The notes beneath the pieces are model-generated. The model did not search any database. It saw nothing but the letters and a program-made list of their open reading frames with translations, and was not told the origin of the DNA. The position numbers were made by a program, and so were the translations under genes. DNA of 64,000 nucleotides from Gluconobacter vitians (GTDB lineage Bacteria > Pseudomonadota > Alphaproteobacteria > Acetobacterales > Acetobacteraceae): NCBI RefSeq assembly GCF_015244565.1, contig NZ_JABCQG010000006.1:1-64000 (forward strand). Direction: 5' to 3'. Of this stretch, positions 33,885 to 40,381 are shown in pieces. Positions within the stretch are counted from its first letter, which is position 1, and each line of letters starts with the position of its first letter.

Positions 33885-35852
33885 TCATCCGGATATCAAC
33901 TTCCGGCCTGATCTATCCCCCATGAAATTCAGGATCTTTGCGGCCTCGACTGCATCCTGATCCTCATCGTCGTCTTCAAACTGCATCGGCTCTGGTGCCA
34001 GGGCCGCATTCCCGTGAAAGCGCGGCGCCGGCTGGAAGGGCGTGACAATCTTGGCTTCCATCGGCTCCGGTTCGTCTTCCAGCATTGGAGCGGACAGCGC
34101 CGCCAGTTCCTTGAGGGACAGCGTCTTCGTTGCCTCAAGCTGCTCCTTCGCCGCCTTGACGAATTTCCGCCGTGCCCGGCCGTGTTCCTGCGCGGCTGTC
34201 TTGTCCGAAAAGCCCACCGCCGCGATGCAGTCTGCGGACACAACAAACGTCCCGTCCGCCCGATACACATGCAGCGGTTCCTGCAACGCCTGCGGGTCAA
34301 ACCGCACCACACAGGGCTGCCCACGCAACGCCATCAGTTCCTCCGCCCAGAAGCGGTTTCCTTCCAGCGTGATCTCGCCAGTTCTGCGATCCGGCTTGAT
34401 GCTCTCGGCAGCCATCAGCCACAGACGGCGCTGCTCCGCTGTCGCCTTGACGATCGGACTGGCCTCGTAAGACGCCTTGAACGCCTCCATGAAAGACAGC
34501 TTTCCACCGCACACTGCAGACCGCCGCCCGGTGCGGGCATTATGCTCCCGGATCTCCGCCGCAATGGTCTCGGTGAAGACGTCGATGGGAACAGCCTTGG
34601 ACGCATAGTTCTCCGGTTTCGCCATCGGATTGTTTCCCGTCCAGGCACCAGCAAACTTCGGGTGCTTGGCTGCGCCCTGGGCCAAATCACGCCATGCCCG
34701 CTCGATCGGCTTGGACTGGCCCGAGTAGGGCGTCGTCCAATGCACCTCGACGCCAAGCTGCGTCATGATGCCCACCGGCTCGTCTTCCTTCACCTTGAAG
34801 CGGAACCGGTTCGGAATACCGCCCGTCATCCACTTGGAGGCAAAGTTCCGGCCGTTATCGAGGTAGCACATCTTCGGAATGCCGTAGGTCTCGACCATGT
34901 CGCCAAAGGCCAGACGAACCGTCTCGGCATTCTCGGACTTGTCGATCCGCCAGGACAGGATCATGCCCGAAAACAGATCCTGAAAACCCACCATGACCGG
35001 GCGTCCGATCGTACCGTCTTCCCACTTTACGAACACATCCCACCGATGACCATCTGCGTTCACCGCCTGAAGGGCATGGAACACATCGCGTCGCCGCTGC
35101 TGCGCCGGATAGAGCCGCTTGAGCGCGTCCACGCCCTGACGAGCCAGAACCAGAAGCTCAGGTGCAAGCGCCTGCATCCGGCGAAACATGGTCTTCTCGG
35201 AAGGCATCTTCCATCCTTCCTTGTCGGCTACCCGTTTGGTGCGCCGATAGCAGTCCGTGAAGTTCGGCTGCTCGACACGCAGGTAATCGGCTTTGAGCAT
35301 TTCCCATGCTTCCGGCGAGCACTCGGCAGCGTTCCCACCAGCGCCATAATGAGGAGCCAGCGCCGGAAGCCAGTCACACCGGTTCAGGCCCCGAAGATCC
35401 CGATACCAATTATTGATCGTCGTCTTCCCGACGCCAGTTTCATGCGCCACCATCATCACGGCCGTAGTCTTGCGCGTGCCACTCGCCACCAGCGCCTCAA
35501 CAGCGTTGATGACTTCCAGAGCGCGCTCTGCTTTGCGCCGCAGCGCCTCAGGCATAGCCTCATAACGCCGCCACAGATCTTCGCGCTCACGCTTCTCCGT
35601 GAACGCTTCCGTCCTGGCAGGCGCTTCCGCAACCGCCAGCTTGACGCGTGCGGAAAGAGGCAGGGCATAAGGCGTAAACTCAAACCCTCCGCCGCGCCCC
35701 TGACGACGACGCCATGTCTGGCCTTCACGCTCTGGCGCAAGCCAGTTCTCACTCTCCGCGCGGATCTGGATTCCGCGGGCCGTGCCAGGCATTCCCGGCA
35801 GAGCCAGTTCCGCAAGCTGTGACGCCGAATACCAGGAATGAGAAACACTCAT
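33885..35852 (-). CDS. MuA-like transposase
   Basis: A 655-residue DDE transposase. ATG 35852 has GGGAGG just upstream. The N-terminal Mu-type DNA-binding domain is SASQLAELALPGMPGTARG to IRAESENW. A second helix-turn-helix follows around 110-150, then the catalytic core with Asp267 (NADGHRWDVF), Asp332 (YLDNGRNF) and Glu384 (SKPIERAWRDL), close to Mu D269/D336/E392. The C-terminal basic tail should contact MuB. It would bind the TGAAG... ends at 111 and 39898. It appears intact. Confidence 0.96.
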   Translation of the reverse strand: MSVSHSWYSASQLAELALPGMPGTARGIQIRAESENWLAPEREGQTWRRRQGRGGGFEFTPYALPLSARVKLAVAEAPARTEAFTEKREREDLWRRYEAMPEALRRKAERALEVINAVEALVASGTRKTTAVMMVAHETGVGKTTINNWYRDLRGLNRCDWLPALAPHYGAGGNAAECSPEAWEMLKADYLRVEQPNFTDCYRRTKRVADKEGWKMPSEKTMFRRMQALAPELLVLARQGVDALKRLYPAQQRRRDVFHALQAVNADGHRWDVFVKWEDGTIGRPVMVGFQDLFSGMILSWRIDKSENAETVRLAFGDMVETYGIPKMCYLDNGRNFASKWMTGGIPNRFRFKVKEDEPVGIMTQLGVEVHWTTPYSGQSKPIERAWRDLAQGAAKHPKFAGAWTGNNPMAKPENYASKAVPIDVFTETIAAEIREHNARTGRRSAVCGGKLSFMEAFKASYEASPIVKATAEQRRLWLMAAESIKPDRRTGEITLEGNRFWAEELMALRGQPCVVRFDPQALQEPLHVYRADGTFVVSADCIAAVGFSDKTAAQEHGRARRKFVKAAKEQLEATKTLSLKELAALSAPMLEDEPEPMEAKIVTPFQPAPRFHGNAALAPEPMQFEDDDEDQDAVEAAKILNFMGDRSGRKLISG

Positions 35853-35948
35853 ACGCGCCTCCCGAAAGCTGCTGCTGGGGCCAGTCCTTGCCAGACTCGC
35901 CCCAGCTTCCCTCCATTGGATCCTGCACACACACCAAAGGAGGAAACT

Positions 35949-36260
35949 GTGTCCGAACCACTTCTAAGAAATGAAATTAAGCGGCTCGAAGGTGAATTGA
36001 ATGCGATGCGCAGAGAGCTAGAGGGCGTAGCTGCGCAAGCCATGCTTGGTTCTCTCATTTCTTCTGCCATGCTCCGCAATATTTCCGACCAAAGCGAAAC
36101 CAACCGCCGAGCAGCACTAGCAATGCTAGAGCACATCCGATCAGAGCTGTCCGCAAAAGTGGGCGACAGGATTGAGGGGCTGCCGGAACTTCAGCTGGCA
36201 CTGGCCCAGCTTGCGTCGTTGCAAACGAAACTGAAGACGAGCGAAACACATCGCGGATAA
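35949..36260 (+). CDS. Small coiled-coil protein on the opposite strand
   Basis: A 103-residue protein starting at GTG 35949 with a near-perfect AAAGGAGG 5 bp upstream, and followed by a terminator-like hairpin (36277-36305). It is helical (EIKRLEGELNAMRRELEGVAA; LAQLASLQTKL). It runs against the early operon and is antisense to the 5' upstream region of muA and to a minus-strand ORF (36055-36342). It may be a lysogenic or regulatory gene; no family recognised. Confidence 0.65.
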   Translation: MSEPLLRNEIKRLEGELNAMRRELEGVAAQAMLGSLISSAMLRNISDQSETNRRAALAMLEHIRSELSAKVGDRIEGLPELQLALAQLASLQTKLKTSETHRG

Positions 36261-36342
36261 AAACATTCCATGCAGGGTCTGCTGCCATTCTGGCAGCAGA
36301 CTTTTCCGAGAGCTGAGATATCAGCGGATAATGATCTGTCAT
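36055..36342 (-). CDS. Small membrane protein (putative), antisense to the coiled-coil gene
   Basis: A 95-residue ORF whose ATG overlaps the stop of the previous early gene (TAATG), with a G-rich ribosome site (GAGGGGGG) upstream. It has a Pro/Ala-rich middle and one hydrophobic helix (TALIGCALALLVLLGGW) flanked by Arg. It overlaps the plus-strand gene 35949-36260 over 206 bp. One of the two may be spurious, but each has its own translation signals. Confidence 0.45.
   Translation of the reverse strand: MTDHYPLISQLSEKSAARMAADPAWNVFIRDVFRSSSVSFATTQAGPVPAEVPAAPQSCRPLLRTALIGCALALLVLLGGWFRFGRKYCGAWQKK
36277..36305 (+). terminator. Rho-independent terminator for the plus-strand small gene
   Basis: GTCTGCTGCC and GGCAGCAGAC form a perfect 10-bp stem with a five-base loop, followed by TTTT on the plus strand, 17 bp after the stop of the coiled-coil gene. 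No T run follows on the minus strand. Confidence 0.75.
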
Positions 36343-36794
36343 TACCAACGCCCCCCTCTAACAGCCCCACGAATAGCCCTTTCTTTCTTGGCCAGATCGC
36401 GCCTATGCTCCTGCACCGCCGCAAGTTCGATCATCGGTAGGTAACGGCGGTCGATGACACTGAACCCGTGATCGGCCGCCACAAATTCCAACAATCTCCG
36501 GTCTCCTGTTGCGCTGATCAGCGCATTGAACCGCGTCACTGAAATCTCATGCGTGTCCCGTGCTACGGACGCATAGGCATTGAGAATGTTCAGGCTGATT
36601 GTGCGCCCCATATGCTCGCTCATCCGCGTAGCAATCTCCGCCCGCGAATACCCGCAGCCGTCCAGAGAAACCGAAATTGCCCGTGACAGACGCCCACCGT
36701 AGGAATTTGCCCGGATCATCTGCGGGTCAAACGCCGCCACCGTTTCCGGCGGAGACCACGCCAGCAGGTCAAACTGCTCTCCAGTCCTGATCAT
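36342..36794 (-). CDS. Hypothetical early regulator-like phage protein
   Basis: A 150-residue protein with a central helix-turn-helix-like region (GCGYSRAEIATRMSEHMG; ISLNILNAYASVARD). Similar proteins accompany the ParB-like gene in Mu-like phages of alphaproteobacteria, from memory. It starts with ATGA overlap on the ParB-like gene. Role unknown; DNA binding is plausible. Confidence 0.7.
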   Translation of the reverse strand: MIRTGEQFDLLAWSPPETVAAFDPQMIRANSYGGRLSRAISVSLDGCGYSRAEIATRMSEHMGRTISLNILNAYASVARDTHEISVTRFNALISATGDRRLLEFVAADHGFSVIDRRYLPMIELAAVQEHRRDLAKKERAIRGAVRGGRW

Positions 36795-37684
36795 GCTGCC
36801 ACCTGCGTTTTTGCGAAGCCGGGAAAACGAGGTGCGAAGTCTTCGACGATCGTCTGCTTCTCGTAATCAGACGCCTTGTCCCATGCAGCTCGGCACGCAA
36901 CGGAAGGCATCTGCGCTGCCGCATACTCGACGATCTGTTCACGCTCTTCCGGATCGCACTTCCGCCAGAAAGACAGGAACTTCTCCAGCTTCTCTGGTGC
37001 AGGTGGCTTCGGCCGGTTTTCGATCTGCCGGACGATTTCGCTTACTTTCCGAACGTCTGGCCACTGCGAAATATATTCGGCAACCTTGCGCTGCAAATCT
37101 GGTGTCAGCTTCGCCAGTTCATCAAGCTGTGACCCGCTTTCCGCCAACCATGTTCCTGCGATGGACTGACGCACATCCGCGGCAAGCGCCTGATATCGCG
37201 CAACAGCGCGCTGGATAGAACGCTCCGAAACACCCAGCCGCTCAGCCGTCGCTTCACTAAACCGACCGACCAAGTCGCCAAGCTTGGCGACTTGGTCAGA
37301 AACCCTGTCACCGCCGTGTTTGGTCTCAGGGTAAAGCGCCTCATAGACTTCTTTACGGCGCGCTAGAAAGGTAGCGCGATCCAGCGGCGTCAACTCACGA
37401 CGGATCAGGTTTTCGTCAATTTCCAACAGCTGCGCTTCGGCTTCCGTCGCCTTGACGACAGACGCAATCGCAACCTCTTTCCCGGCTTCCTTCAACGCTG
37501 CGATACGATGGCCACCGGCAATCAGCGCATACTTCTCGCTGCGTCCCATCTTGCGAACCCAGACCGGTGTATCCTGTCCACGCTCCGCAATCGAAGCTGC
37601 CAGAAATTCCACCCATGCCGGGTCTACCGTCCGCAGACGATCACCAACCTCGATCTGCGACAGCGGGATCTCAATGACGTTCAT
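36791..37684 (-). CDS. ParB-like nuclease-domain protein
   Basis: A 297-residue protein. The N-terminal ParB/Sulfiredoxin fold includes IEVGDRLRTVDPAWVEFLA and the phosphate-binding-type IAGGHRIAALKEAGK. A helix-turn-helix (FSEATAERLGVSERSIQRAVA) follows, then a helical C-terminus. No ParA gene is nearby, so plasmid-type partition is unlikely. It lies between ner and muA in the early operon, so it probably regulates early transcription or replication-transposition. Confidence 0.88.
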   Translation of the reverse strand: MNVIEIPLSQIEVGDRLRTVDPAWVEFLAASIAERGQDTPVWVRKMGRSEKYALIAGGHRIAALKEAGKEVAIASVVKATEAEAQLLEIDENLIRRELTPLDRATFLARRKEVYEALYPETKHGGDRVSDQVAKLGDLVGRFSEATAERLGVSERSIQRAVARYQALAADVRQSIAGTWLAESGSQLDELAKLTPDLQRKVAEYISQWPDVRKVSEIVRQIENRPKPPAPEKLEKFLSFWRKCDPEEREQIVEYAAAQMPSVACRAAWDKASDYEKQTIVEDFAPRFPGFAKTQVAA

Positions 37685-37986
37685 GCCGCCACTCCGTTTC
37701 TACGAAGATCAGCAGGGGATTCCTCAATAGAAATACGACCAGCACGAACGGAGACGGGCGTGCCGTCATACAGAAACCACTCGGGCCATACATCATGCGG
37801 CAACATGTTCAGATCTTTCGCAACCTCCCGCTGGATCGGCAGGGAATATCCCTGCTGGCGGATCGCGTTCGAAACGGCATGAACCGTTTTGCCGATCTTC
37901 TTTGCGTAAGCACTCAGGCTGCCGTATTTCATACGGAAGTGCGCCACGATCTCCTCGGGGTGCATTCCTTTTGGCTTTCGTGCCAT
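37681..37986 (-). CDS. ner: Ner-like early regulator
   Basis: A 101-residue protein, first in the early operon. ATG 37986 has GAGGAGAG upstream. The N-terminal helix-turn-helix (EIVAHFRMKYGSLSAYAKKIG; KTVHAVSNAIRQQ) matches the Ner/Nlp family, which turns down early transcription and the repressor promoter in Mu. It is divergent from the CI-like repressor, as Ner is from c in Mu. Confidence 0.8.
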   Translation of the reverse strand: MARKPKGMHPEEIVAHFRMKYGSLSAYAKKIGKTVHAVSNAIRQQGYSLPIQREVAKDLNMLPHDVWPEWFLYDGTPVSVRAGRISIEESPADLRRNGVAA

Positions 37987-38003
37987 GATAACTCTCCTCG
38001 ACC

Positions 38004-38027
38004 GGGGCGGTGCCAGCCGCCCCTTTT
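38004..38027 (+). terminator. Hairpin in the ner leader
   Basis: GGGGCGG and CCGCCCC form a stem with a short loop, followed by TTTT on the plus strand. It would stop plus-strand transcripts entering the repressor region. On the minus strand it lies in the ner leader, just before its ribosome site, where it could affect early mRNA. Confidence 0.5.
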
Positions 38028-38085
38028 CTTGACCCCCATCACCGGGAACTTTCGCGGTCCCGTTTGCTCGATAGGATTGACGGTG

Positions 38086-38113
38086 AGAATACACGATCCG
38101 AAACTCTCAGCAA
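38086..38113 (-). promoter_or_regulatory. Candidate early promoter
   Basis: On the minus strand TTGCTG (38113-38108) and TATTCT (38091-38086) are 16 bp apart, upstream of ner. It lies beside the inverted repeat at 38116-38132, so repressor binding there could block it. Predicted from sequence only. Confidence 0.45.
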
Positions 38114-38115
38114 GC

Positions 38116-38132
38116 ACGAAGTCTCGTTTCGT
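38116..38132. promoter_or_regulatory. Candidate repressor operator
   Basis: ACGAA-N7-TTCGT is a perfect inverted repeat between the divergent ner and repressor genes, next to the candidate early promoter. Related sequences (CGAAACTC at 38099) lie nearby. Operator function is inferred. Confidence 0.5.
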
Positions 38133-38185
38133 AGTTTTTTTGGTGAGTGTTTTTGTGGATAAGTCCGAAGAAGGGCTGTTTCTCA

Positions 38186-38974
38186 ATGTCTGAAAAGCCA
38201 AAGAAATCTTCAGAACAAGATTTCGGAGTTTCGGATCAGAACTCCGAAATCGATACTCCGAGTGAGCGGCTTCGGAGAGCCGTAAAAAACGCTGGCGGCA
38301 ATCAGCAGGTCGCTGCACGCGCAAATGTGCCGCTGGCGTCTTTGAACGCCTACATAGCGGGACGTGAGATGCGTATTAGTGCAGCATATAAGTTAGCAGA
38401 GGCCTGCGGCGTATCTCTGGAATGGCTAATTACTGGTGCTGAAAGCGGATTAGTGCTGCCTCCCATCATGCGTGGAATTGAGGCAATTATAGATGGGAAG
38501 ACTGGAGAGCCGCAGCCGCTCACGGAAGTCATCGAGTTCCCGAAATATGAGGTTCGGCTATCCGCAGGGCATGGATCAATAGCCCAGTATACTCAGGAAA
38601 TTATTCCGTCATTCCTTGCTCTGCCTCGCTTTTTGCTTCCCAAGGAAATCATCGCACTAGCTCCGCATCTAATCGCCGTTGACGTCTCCGGCGACAGCAT
38701 GACGCCAACCCTGTCCGATGGAGACACGCTCCTCGTAGATACACGCGTCCAATCTGTAATCTCCGGGAGCGTCTATGCCATCCGTGCGGATGACGAAGTC
38801 CTAGTCAAACGCCTAAACCGACACTTGGACGGCAATATCGAGGTTATAAGTGACAACCCGCGCTTCAAGCCTCAAATAATAGAAGCTGAAACAGCTCGTC
38901 GCCTCTGGGCTGACGGAGAAGCTCCCCTAAAAATTATCGGAAAAGTACTTTGGAGAATGGGATCGGCCATTTAA
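38186..38974 (+). CDS. CI-like repressor with LexA-type autoprotease domain
   Basis: A 262-residue protein. ATG 38186 (MSEKPKKSSEQD) is chosen over a longer in-frame read lacking a ribosome site. An N-terminal helix-turn-helix (NQQVAARANVPLASLNAYI) is at 39-57. The C-terminal S24 domain has catalytic Ser171 (GDSMTPT) and Lys208 (VLVKRL), 37 residues apart as in LexA. So induction by RecA-stimulated self-cleavage is likely, unlike Mu c. It keeps the prophage silent. Two inverted repeats lie in its first 100 bp. Confidence 0.92.
   Translation: MSEKPKKSSEQDFGVSDQNSEIDTPSERLRRAVKNAGGNQQVAARANVPLASLNAYIAGREMRISAAYKLAEACGVSLEWLITGAESGLVLPPIMRGIEAIIDGKTGEPQPLTEVIEFPKYEVRLSAGHGSIAQYTQEIIPSFLALPRFLLPKEIIALAPHLIAVDVSGDSMTPTLSDGDTLLVDTRVQSVISGSVYAIRADDEVLVKRLNRHLDGNIEVISDNPRFKPQIIEAETARRLWADGEAPLKIIGKVLWRMGSAI
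38222..38277. repeat. Two inverted repeats inside the repressor 5' coding region
   Basis: TTCGGAGTT (38222-38230) pairs with AACTCCGAA (38240-38248), and CTCCGA (38256-38261) pairs with TCGGAG (38272-38277). All are variants of one CTCCGAA motif. They encode a poorly conserved linker between the start and the helix-turn-helix, so they may be operators or RNA hairpins. Confidence 0.6.
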
Positions 38975-39666
38975 TGACCGCTCCAAAATATAGGAATGTC
39001 ACTCCGATGATTGAGTTGTTCAATCTTGGCGCATCTTTATCTAATCCGAAGCCGCTACCTTACAAACTTGAAGATAGACATCAGTTTTCACCTGACGAAG
39101 CCGATTTCGATAGAGTAAAAAATCACTCGCAACTAAGATTTATATGCCTGAAAGGATATCAAAATAGGATTGATGAAGTTGCATGGCTCGACATCATGTC
39201 TGGAGACCCGAAATATTTACGGGATTTTGTTCGCAATCATCTATTTCTATCAGAATTTCACTGGCCATGGATGGAAGATGTGGTTGCGGATTTCGACAAT
39301 AAGGGAGAACGCCCAAAACTCTGGAAAAGTTATGGCGTAGACAAACAGGTACAAGTCCCTGTGGATGTATTTTTTCGGGCTTGGGTGGGGCAGGCTACCA
39401 TGATGACCCGAGCAATCTCAGACATGCGTAACTTTAGATCTATCCTAGAATTTGATTCTAACGCGCGCTTCATTGCGCGTCTTCCTTGTGACGGCGCGTC
39501 TCTCATGGAGCAAGAACTCTGCCATGAACGCAATGAGAGGCTTATGCAGGCTGTTATAGAGGATGACCTGGACGGATACCTATCCGGATATCCATTAGAT
39601 TATTGTACCGTAGATTATTTTTCGGAACGACAGGCGAAACGGCTTCTCGATCTTAAAGCGCACTAA
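38974..39666 (+). CDS. Unknown protein coupled to the repressor (lysogeny cargo)
   Basis: A 230-residue protein whose ATG overlaps the repressor stop (TAATG), so it is made with the repressor in the lysogen. Its codon use is more AT-rich than the phage structural genes. It is soluble-looking, with no signal peptide or membrane helix; segments include FICLKGYQNRIDEVAWLDI, FHWPWMEDVVADF, FFRAWVGQATMMTRAIS and LDYCTVDYFSERQAKR. No family is recognised. Genes at this place in temperate phages often give superinfection exclusion, phage defence or host conversion; that is inference. Confidence 0.8.
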   Translation: MTAPKYRNVTPMIELFNLGASLSNPKPLPYKLEDRHQFSPDEADFDRVKNHSQLRFICLKGYQNRIDEVAWLDIMSGDPKYLRDFVRNHLFLSEFHWPWMEDVVADFDNKGERPKLWKSYGVDKQVQVPVDVFFRAWVGQATMMTRAISDMRNFRSILEFDSNARFIARLPCDGASLMEQELCHERNERLMQAVIEDDLDGYLSGYPLDYCTVDYFSERQAKRLLDLKAH

Positions 39667-39715
39667 AACACTTCTTAAAACGCCCCTCAATCGAGGCCTC
39701 TAAATTTCGGCTTCG

Positions 39716-39732
39716 GTTCCATATTGATTGTC
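39716..39732 (-). promoter_or_regulatory. Candidate internal MuA site near the c end
   Basis: On the minus strand GACAATCAATATGGAAC matches GACAGTCGGTTTGGAAC at 13 of 17 bases. It lies about 167-183 bp from the c-end terminus, close to the L3 distance in Mu. The 39667-39898 region holds no gene. Confidence 0.45.
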
Positions 39733-39880
39733 TCTGCCACCTGACCTGGAACGGCGAAACCGAAATCGCGTCAGGGGGTTTATTTCCGGGTTGTGCGCAT
39801 AGGCCGCCCGGAAAAGCACCGTTTTAGATCCCGTCAGATCCCGCAACGTCCCGGGCAATCCCACTTCCTAGTTCTCCCAT

Positions 39881-39898
39881 ACCGACTGTCCCCCTTCA
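39881..39898. repeat. Phage c-end terminal inverted repeat
   Basis: The complement reads TGAAGGGGGACAGTCGGT, matching the other end (111-128) at all but two bases. The similarity continues as TATGGGAGAACTAG against TTTGGAACTAG. It ends at CA-3', abutting ACGGC. Confidence 0.88.
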
Positions 39899-39903
39899 AC
39901 GGC
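39899..39903. repeat. 5-bp target-site duplication, right copy
   Basis: ACGGC, identical to 106-110, directly after the prophage end. Confidence 0.92.
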
Positions 39904-40001
39904 TCAAGGACTGGCGGCGTATTGCAACACGCTATGACAGATGCCCGAATGTCTTCTTCTCCGCCATCTGCCTCGCCGCAACCGTCATCTTCTGGCTATG
40001 A
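39899..40001 (+). pseudogene. IS5-family transposase, interrupted (right part)
   Basis: In the original frame it reads LKDWRRIATRYDRCPNVFFS and then AICLAATVIFWL before TGA at 39999, the standard C-terminus of IS1031/IS12528-type IS5 transposases of acetic acid bacteria. The Lys of LKDW completes the Y-(2)-R-(3)-E-(6)-K signature begun in the left fragment. The following GAGTCCTGAGCC may be the end of the IS, but its other end is outside the window. Confidence 0.9.
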
Positions 40002-40381
40002 GTCCTGAGCCTAAACTGTGAGATATTATTCTCTTCCAAAGTGGCTGAAATTATAATCGCGCACACTCAGAAAAGATTCAGCAATGATCCTTTCGAACTA
40101 CATTCATGAAGAATATCGGCAGACATTCGTAGTTAATTATTCGATGAACTTGCGAAAAAATGATCTACGCTATGCGATTTTTCTTATCTTATGCCAATAT
40201 AAGCCTTCCGTTTTCGGTGTTCTTACGGAGACTGAATTAACGTCTTTCCTAAATAGCAATGAGCCCTGAAACAGCGTTTCATGAAAATATCTATCCATGG
40301 CTTTCTTTCATTCAAAAATCCACCTACTCTAATCATCTTTGTTGAATTTCATTTTGATTTCAGCCCGAAAGTGATGACCTG
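40002..40381. other. AT-rich region between the IS and the permease gene
   Basis: About 380 bp. It starts with the probable IS end. A 61-codon plus-strand ORF at 40084-40269 is AT-rich with no clear ribosome site, and I do not call it a gene. The distal part presumably carries the permease promoter; I see no strong -35/-10 pair. Confidence 0.5.

Larger units (their letters stand above)
111..39898 (-). mobile_element. Complete Mu-like prophage (about 39.8 kb)
   Basis: The ends are inverted copies of TGAAGsGsGACAGTCGGT (s is c or g): the left at 111-128, the right as the complement at 39881-39898. They start with the TG/CA dinucleotides used by Mu. Outside both ends is the direct repeat ACGGC. 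Inside lie repressor, ner, muA, muB, gemA, activator, lysis, terminase, portal, MuF, protease/scaffold, major head, sheath, tube, tape measure, baseplate and fibre genes in Mu order. The repressor (c) end is at the right of the window and the fibre end at the left. No truncated core gene was seen, so it may be functional. No mom-like modification gene and no invertible fibre segment were recognised. Confidence 0.96.

Noticed and set aside
34014-35822. 602-codon frame antisense to muA.
   Set aside because: Shadow frame; muA has complete DDE residues and a ribosome site.
36191-36424. 77-codon minus-strand frame across the muA-upstream region.
   Set aside because: Overlaps the end of the regulator-like gene in another frame, Cys/Trp-rich composition, no ribosome site.
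40084-40269. 61-codon plus-strand ORF after the IS fragment.
   Set aside because: AT-rich, no good ribosome site, no recognisable domain or neighbour coupling.
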